NCBI RefSeq assembly: GCF_000743535.1
Contig: NZ_AVCJ01000007.1
Coordinates: forward strand, 18,860 to 82,859
DNA: 64,000 bases
Direction of reading: 5' to 3'
Source: Arenimonas donghaensis DSM 18148 = HO3-R19
GTDB lineage: Bacteria; Pseudomonadota; Gammaproteobacteria; Xanthomonadales; Xanthomonadaceae
Below, in pieces: positions 60,372 through 64,000 of the stretch. Under the pieces are notes generated by a model that was not told where the DNA came from, made no database searches, and was given only the letters and a program-made list of their open reading frames with translations. The position numbers were made by a program, and so were the translations under genes. Each line of letters starts with the position of its first letter. Positions within the stretch are counted from its first letter, which is position 1.

Positions 60372-62759
60372 CTAGGGGTCGCAAGCGGCGAGCAGGCATT
60401 GCTTGACCATCGTCTGGTCATAGGGCTTCTGCAATACCTGGACGCTGTCGTCAAACGCATGCTCGGCGATCAGGGCGTCACGATCCGCTCCGGAGGCGAT
60501 GATGATCCGCAGCGCCGGACGCTCGCGTCGCAAGGTATTCACCAGCTCGATGGCTGAGCCGTCGGGAAGCGTGAGGTCGGCGATCAGCATGTCCGGCGAC
60601 TCCGCCGTCAGGATGGCCGCCGCTTCCGCAAGCGACCCCGCTTCCAGGACCCTCCCAACCCAATCCTTCGCCATCTGCGCCAGCGCCTTCCGGATGATGG
60701 CTTCGTCTTCAAGGATGAGTAGCGTGACGTGCTGCAGGGATGCCTGCCCGGAGACGGCCCCTTGACCTGGCTTCTGTGCACCGTCCACGGCGCTATCGAG
60801 CAGGCGCCGCACCTTGTCGGCCAGCTGTTCGCGGGAATAGGGCTTGGACAGCAACTCGACGTCGTGGTCGAGCCGACCGGAATGAACGATCGCGTTTTCG
60901 GTATAGCCCGAAGTGAAAAGCACGTTGAGGCCGGGCTGCTTTTCCCTGGCCAGACGCGCAAGCTCCACGCTGCGAAGCTTGCCCGGCATCACCACGTCGG
61001 TGAACAGGAGATCGACCGCAACGCCGCTGTTGATGACGGCCATCGCGTCCTCGGCGTTGCCGGCCTCCAGAACCTTGTATCCAAGTTCGCCGAGCATTTC
61101 GACGGCCGTGGACCTGACCGTCTGCTCGTCCTCGACAACGAGGATCGTCTCCGTTCCTCCGAGCGTCGCCAATGCCCGGGGCACGGGCGCCGCCTCCTCC
61201 GCGCGCGTCCGGGGCAGGTAGAGGCGGACCGTCGTACCCTGGCCTTCTTCGCTATAGAGCTTGACGTGACCGCCCGTTTGTTTGACGAAGCCATAGACCA
61301 TGCTCAAGCCCAGCCCCGTGCCCTGGCCGGGGGCCTTGGTGGTGAAGAACGGGTCGAAGACCTTCTTCTGGAGGTCCGGGCTCATTCCCCTGCCGGTGTC
61401 GGTCACGGCAAGCATCACGTACTGACCGGCGCGCACGTCCTCGTTGTCCGCCGCGTAGCGATCATCGACGAAGGCGTTGCCGGCTTCGATGGTCAGCTTG
61501 CCTTCGCCATCCATCGCGTCGCGGCCGTTGATGGCGAGGTTGAGGATGGCGTTTTCAACCTGCACGGGATCGACCAGGCAGTTCCACAGTCCGGCCCCCA
61601 CCACCGTTTCGATCTCGATGCGCTCGCCGAGCGAACGGGTCAGCATGTCGCTCATGCCGCGCACCAGCCTGCCGATATGGGTCGGCTTGGGCTGCAAGGG
61701 CTGTTGCCTGCCAAAGGCCAGGAGCTGGGACGCGAGTTTTGCTCCGCGCTCGACCCCTTCCAGCGCATGGTTCAAGCAGGTCTGCGCACGCTCGTCCGTG
61801 CCGATATCGCGCTTGAGCAACTCGAGGTTGCCGCCGATGACTTGAAGCAGATTGTTGAAGTCATGCGCGATTCCGCCGGTCAGCTGACCCACCGCTTCCA
61901 TTTTCTGGGATTGCAGCAGTTGGCTCTCGATCTGTCGGCGTTCTTCGAGTGCTTGTTCGACCCTGGCCTGCAGCGCTTCGTTGAACGCGTTCAGGGCTCC
62001 CCTGGCCTTGAGCTCCTCGGAGATCTCCCGGGCCTCGATGACGGTCCCGACGATCTTCCCGGTCTCGTCGCGCATCGGTGAGGCGGTGAATCCCACCGGA
62101 TAAAAGCTCCCGTCCTTGTGGACGAACACCTCTTCGCCCTGGGTCTGGTAGTTATCGGGAAAGGCGCGATCGATTTCGCACTCACTCAGTGGAAAAGGAC
62201 GGCCATCGGGATAGGTGTGATGGATGACGTCATGCAGCGGCCGACCCTGGGTTTCCGCCAGGGTGTAGCCCGTCATCTGTTCAGCGGCCTTGTTCATGAA
62301 CACGCAATGCTGGCGATCGTCCATCAGGAAGACCGACATGGTCGTGTTGTTCAGGATCGCGTCAAGGCGGGCCGTGACGCGCTTGAGGTCGCGTTCGGTT
62401 TGCTTCTGCTCGGTGACGTCACGGATCGCCGCAAAGAACAGGGGCTCTTCGTCGGTCCGGACCAGCTGCAGCTGGACGGAAACATCATAAAGCGACCCGT
62501 CTTTCCGACGATGCACCGTCTCAAAGGACAGCACCTCGCGCCTGCCCTCGAGAAGGGGCGCGACAAGGCCAAGGAAGGTCTCGCGCTTGAAACTGGGCTT
62601 GAGATCCCACGGCGTGAGCTGCTCCAGCTCTTCCAGGGAATAGCCCAGGTTCTCCCGCGCACCCCGGTTGACGAGGACGAACCTGAAATCGGTCGACGAG
62701 AAGAGATAGGTTTCCGCAGAGGAATCTTCGACGATCTGCCCGAGACGCTCGCTGGTCAT
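60372..62759 (-). CDS. Soluble hybrid sensor histidine kinase with two receiver domains
   Basis: The roughly 795-residue cytoplasmic kinase has PAS (about 10-130: [23 protein letters not shown]), PAS (about 135-250: [31 protein letters not shown]), a coiled coil, HisKA (phospho-His in [19 protein letters not shown]), HATPase ([30 protein letters not shown]), REC1 (ILVVEDEQ; Asp in [10 protein letters not shown]) and REC2 (LLILEDEA; Asp in [12 protein letters not shown]). No membrane segment is seen. ATG 62759 is chosen; a GTG at 62819 would add 20 residues, and neither has a Shine-Dalgarno. The adjacent GAF/H-box protein is a possible next step in a phosphorelay. Confidence 0.92.
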   Translation of the reverse strand: MTSERLGQIVEDSSAETYLFSSTDFRFVLVNRGARENLGYSLEELEQLTPWDLKPSFKRETFLGLVAPLLEGRREVLSFETVHRRKDGSLYDVSVQLQLVRTDEEPLFFAAIRDVTEQKQTERDLKRVTARLDAILNNTTMSVFLMDDRQHCVFMNKAAEQMTGYTLAETQGRPLHDVIHHTYPDGRPFPLSECEIDRAFPDNYQTQGEEVFVHKDGSFYPVGFTASPMRDETGKIVGTVIEAREISEELKARGALNAFNEALQARVEQALEERRQIESQLLQSQKMEAVGQLTGGIAHDFNNLLQVIGGNLELLKRDIGTDERAQTCLNHALEGVERGAKLASQLLAFGRQQPLQPKPTHIGRLVRGMSDMLTRSLGERIEIETVVGAGLWNCLVDPVQVENAILNLAINGRDAMDGEGKLTIEAGNAFVDDRYAADNEDVRAGQYVMLAVTDTGRGMSPDLQKKVFDPFFTTKAPGQGTGLGLSMVYGFVKQTGGHVKLYSEEGQGTTVRLYLPRTRAEEAAPVPRALATLGGTETILVVEDEQTVRSTAVEMLGELGYKVLEAGNAEDAMAVINSGVAVDLLFTDVVMPGKLRSVELARLAREKQPGLNVLFTSGYTENAIVHSGRLDHDVELLSKPYSREQLADKVRRLLDSAVDGAQKPGQGAVSGQASLQHVTLLILEDEAIIRKALAQMAKDWVGRVLEAGSLAEAAAILTAESPDMLIADLTLPDGSAIELVNTLRRERPALRIIIASGADRDALIAEHAFDDSVQVLQKPYDQTMVKQCLLAACDP

Positions 62760-62882
62760 CTGGGAGGCGGGGCGTTGGGCCTTGCCGTTCAATTCAATTC
62801 CCCACTTCGGTCGGCTCACCGAGCCGGTTGACCATGGCGGGGGTGGCGCCGCTGCCCGGCATCCTCAGAGACGGGCAGCGTC

Positions 62883-62902
62883 AGCTATCGACCCCGATAG
62901 CT
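62883..62902. promoter_or_regulatory. Perfect dyad upstream of the hybrid kinase gene
   Basis: AGCTATCG-ACCC-CGATAGCT is an 8-base inverted repeat with a 4-base spacer, 124 bases upstream of ATG 62759 (64 from GTG 62819), in the gap between the kinase and nrdJb genes, both transcribed leftward. It could be an operator or a short RNA hairpin. Confidence 0.4.
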
Positions 62903-62943
62903 TCCCCGCGCCGATCGTAGCAACGGGCACGACAGACCGGCAA

Positions 62944-62967
62944 TGACCCCCTTCGCCCCCGGGGTCA
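62944..62967 (-). terminator. Hairpin after nrdJb
   Basis: TGACCCC (62944-62950) and GGGGTCA (62961-62967) flank a 10-base loop directly after the nrdJb stop codon on the minus strand. Only TT follows, so it is a weak terminator at best. Confidence 0.4.
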
Positions 62968-62972
62968 GTCGC

Positions 62973-63755
62973 TCAACCGCACTTGCTGTAGCCGCAATTG
63001 AGGCAAGTGGCGCAGCCATCCATCAGCACGGTGGCCTTGGTGTTGCACTTGTTGCACATGGTCGCGCTCGGCGGGAAGGAAGTGCCCTCGCCGGTGACCT
63101 GCACCGCCTCGTCGGCGCCCTTGGCGCCTTCGGTGCGGGCACCGGCGGGGGCGGCAGCTTCACCGGACTTCTTCTTGGCGCGGGCCTCGTAGGCGGCGCG
63201 CTTTTCCGCGATCAGGCGCTTCTGCTCCTCGCCCAGCTCCGGGTCGAGGATCATGCCGATCGACTTGAGGTGCTCTTCGACCACCGAGCCGATCTCGGCG
63301 ACGATCGAGGGCATGTACACGCCGCCGGCCTTGAAATAGCCGCCGCGCGGGTCGAACACCGCCTTCATTTCGTCCACCAGGAAGGTGACGTCGCCACCCT
63401 TGCGGAAGACGGCGCTCATGATGCGGGTCAGCGCCACGATCCACTGGAAGTGGTCCATGTTCTTGGAGTTGATGAACACTTCGAACGGCCGGCGCAGTTC
63501 GTGTTCGGTGCCCTGGTTGAGCACGATGTCGTTGATGGTCACGTACATCGCGTGCTCGACCAGCGGCGACTTGATCTTGTAGGTGGAACCGATCAGCACC
63601 TCGGGGCGCTCGACCTTCTCGTGCATCTGCACGATGTTCGATTCCGGCTCCGGCGCGGCCACGGGGGCGATCACCGGCGCAGCGCTGGCCTTGGCCTTGT
63701 CTTCCGGCTTCTGGACGCTGTAGCCCTTGATTTTCTTGCTGATCTTGATGGCCAT
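62973..63755 (-). CDS. nrdJb: NrdJb-type class II ribonucleotide reductase accessory subunit
   Basis: The 260-residue protein matches NrdJb, the C-terminal part of class II (B12-dependent) ribonucleotide reductase that is encoded separately in pseudomonads and xanthomonads. It has MAIKISKKIKGYSV at the start, the TSCPD-like domain (GSTYKIKSPLVEHAMYVTINDIVLNQGTEHELRRPFEVFINSKNMDHFQWIVALTRIMSAVFRKGGDV), a Lys/Ala-rich linker and a C-terminal zinc-ribbon/redox Cys cluster MCNKCNTKATV...GCATCLNCGYSKCG. The cysteines re-reduce the catalytic subunit. The NrdJa partner is not in the window. ATG 63755 is preceded by GGAAAG. Confidence 0.9.
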   Translation of the reverse strand: MAIKISKKIKGYSVQKPEDKAKASAAPVIAPVAAPEPESNIVQMHEKVERPEVLIGSTYKIKSPLVEHAMYVTINDIVLNQGTEHELRRPFEVFINSKNMDHFQWIVALTRIMSAVFRKGGDVTFLVDEMKAVFDPRGGYFKAGGVYMPSIVAEIGSVVEEHLKSIGMILDPELGEEQKRLIAEKRAAYEARAKKKSGEAAAPAGARTEGAKGADEAVQVTGEGTSFPPSATMCNKCNTKATVLMDGCATCLNCGYSKCG

Positions 63756-63802
63756 CTGAATTTCTTTCCGCTTATGCACAACGTTGGATTCTTTGCCCGG
63801 AG

Positions 63803-63827
63803 CCCCCCGCCGCTCGGCGGCGGGGGG
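63803..63827 (-). terminator. GC-rich hairpin between the histone-like gene and nrdJb
   Basis: CCCCCCGCCG (63803-63812) pairs with CGGCGGGGGG (63818-63827) across a CTCGG loop. It lies 33 bases after the histone-like stop and 47 bases before the nrdJb ATG on the minus strand. There is no T tract. Confidence 0.45.
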
Positions 63828-63860
63828 ACGGGGTACGACAATCGGGACAGCCGCTAGGCT

Positions 63861-64000
63861 TTAGCGCTTCCTGGCAACCTTTCGGGCCGTCTTCTTGCGG
63901 GCCGCCTTTTTCGCGGCGACCTTCCTCTTGGCAGTGGTCTTCCTGGCCGCTGCCTTCTTCTTCACGGCAACCTTCTTGCCGGCGACCTTGCGCTTGGCCG
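63861..64000 (-). CDS. Lysine-rich histone H1-like protein, C-terminal part (cut by window edge)
   Basis: On the minus strand the frame ending at TAA 63861 encodes KKAARKKTARKVARKR at the C-terminus, preceded by repeats such as AKRKVAAKKAARKK and AKRKVAGKKVAVKK. At least 45 residues are visible, all of the Ala/Lys/Arg-rich type of bacterial histone H1-like (AlgP/HctB-like) DNA-binding tails. The N-terminus is beyond the right edge. These proteins coat DNA or condense nucleoids and are often repeat-variable. Confidence 0.85.
   Translation of the reverse strand, partial: AKRKVAGKKVAVKKKAAARKTTAKRKVAAKKAARKKTARKVARKR

Overview
The window is a chromosomal segment of a high-GC gammaproteobacterium, most likely of the Xanthomonadales/Lysobacterales. 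The basis is the very high GC content at third codon positions, the gene families present (a stand-alone NrdJb-type class II ribonucleotide reductase piece, a PepSY-PhoP-PhoQ cassette, plsY-birA-coaX-SPOR in one coupled run, a long-form TrpS), and long antisense open frames. The genus cannot be fixed from this sequence. I see no insertion sequences, prophage genes, integrases or CRISPR arrays, and no gap between genes exceeds 300 bases.

Layout. Bases 1-20000 are mainly amino-acid and peptide catabolism: tyrosine degradation (hmgA cut by the left edge, hpd, and a divergent MarR regulator), a threonine-synthase-like PLP enzyme, a POT peptide transporter, an AbgT-family transporter, tryptophan 2,3-dioxygenase, a giant secreted NucH/ExeM-type nuclease, a three-gene 2-oxoacid dehydrogenase operon, trpS and arginase. 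Bases 20490-29505 hold a signalling module: a 2028-residue multi-PAS/GAF membrane histidine kinase, a single-domain response regulator and a REC-PAS-PAS-GGDEF-EAL protein. A tRNA-Thr(TGU) follows. Bases 29632-34461 form a tightly coupled run: a fatty-acid-kinase-like DAK2-DegV fusion, plsY, birA, coaX and a SPOR protein. Bases 34617-38186 carry mtfA and a PhoPQ-type system with a PepSY partner.

Bases 38316-56625 are mixed housekeeping and envelope genes: a CtlX-type amidinohydrolase, dusA, a DUF6522-like/SDR divergent pair, an NlpE-like lipoprotein, a TonB-type protein, a MipA-type porin-like protein, an S9 peptidase, DUF4124-like secreted proteins, a UbiB-like kinase, EcsC and two DUF2007 paralogues. 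Bases 56632-59610 carry an acyl-CoA desaturase, its reductase and a divergent TetR regulator, in the same order as the Pseudomonas desT/desCB locus. Bases 59654-62759 carry a hybrid histidine kinase with two receiver domains and a kinase-less histidine-box protein. The right edge has nrdJb and a truncated lysine-rich histone-like gene.

How it fits together. The metabolic genes (peptide uptake, secreted peptidase, Tyr, Trp, Arg and branched-chain or pyruvate oxidation) suggest a cell that feeds on protein. The most informative new observations are the regulatory sites read directly from the DNA and three unusual protein architectures. The sites are a palindrome inside the hpd promoter spacer, a near-perfect CRP-type dyad at 56082-56109, paired TGAC-N4-GTCA dyads at 41188-41224, and TATACA repeats in the des intergenic region. 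The architectures are the fused acyl-phosphate kinase beside the acyl-phosphate-using PlsY, the 2028-residue kinase with repeated membrane units, and the catalytic-domain-less histidine-box protein.
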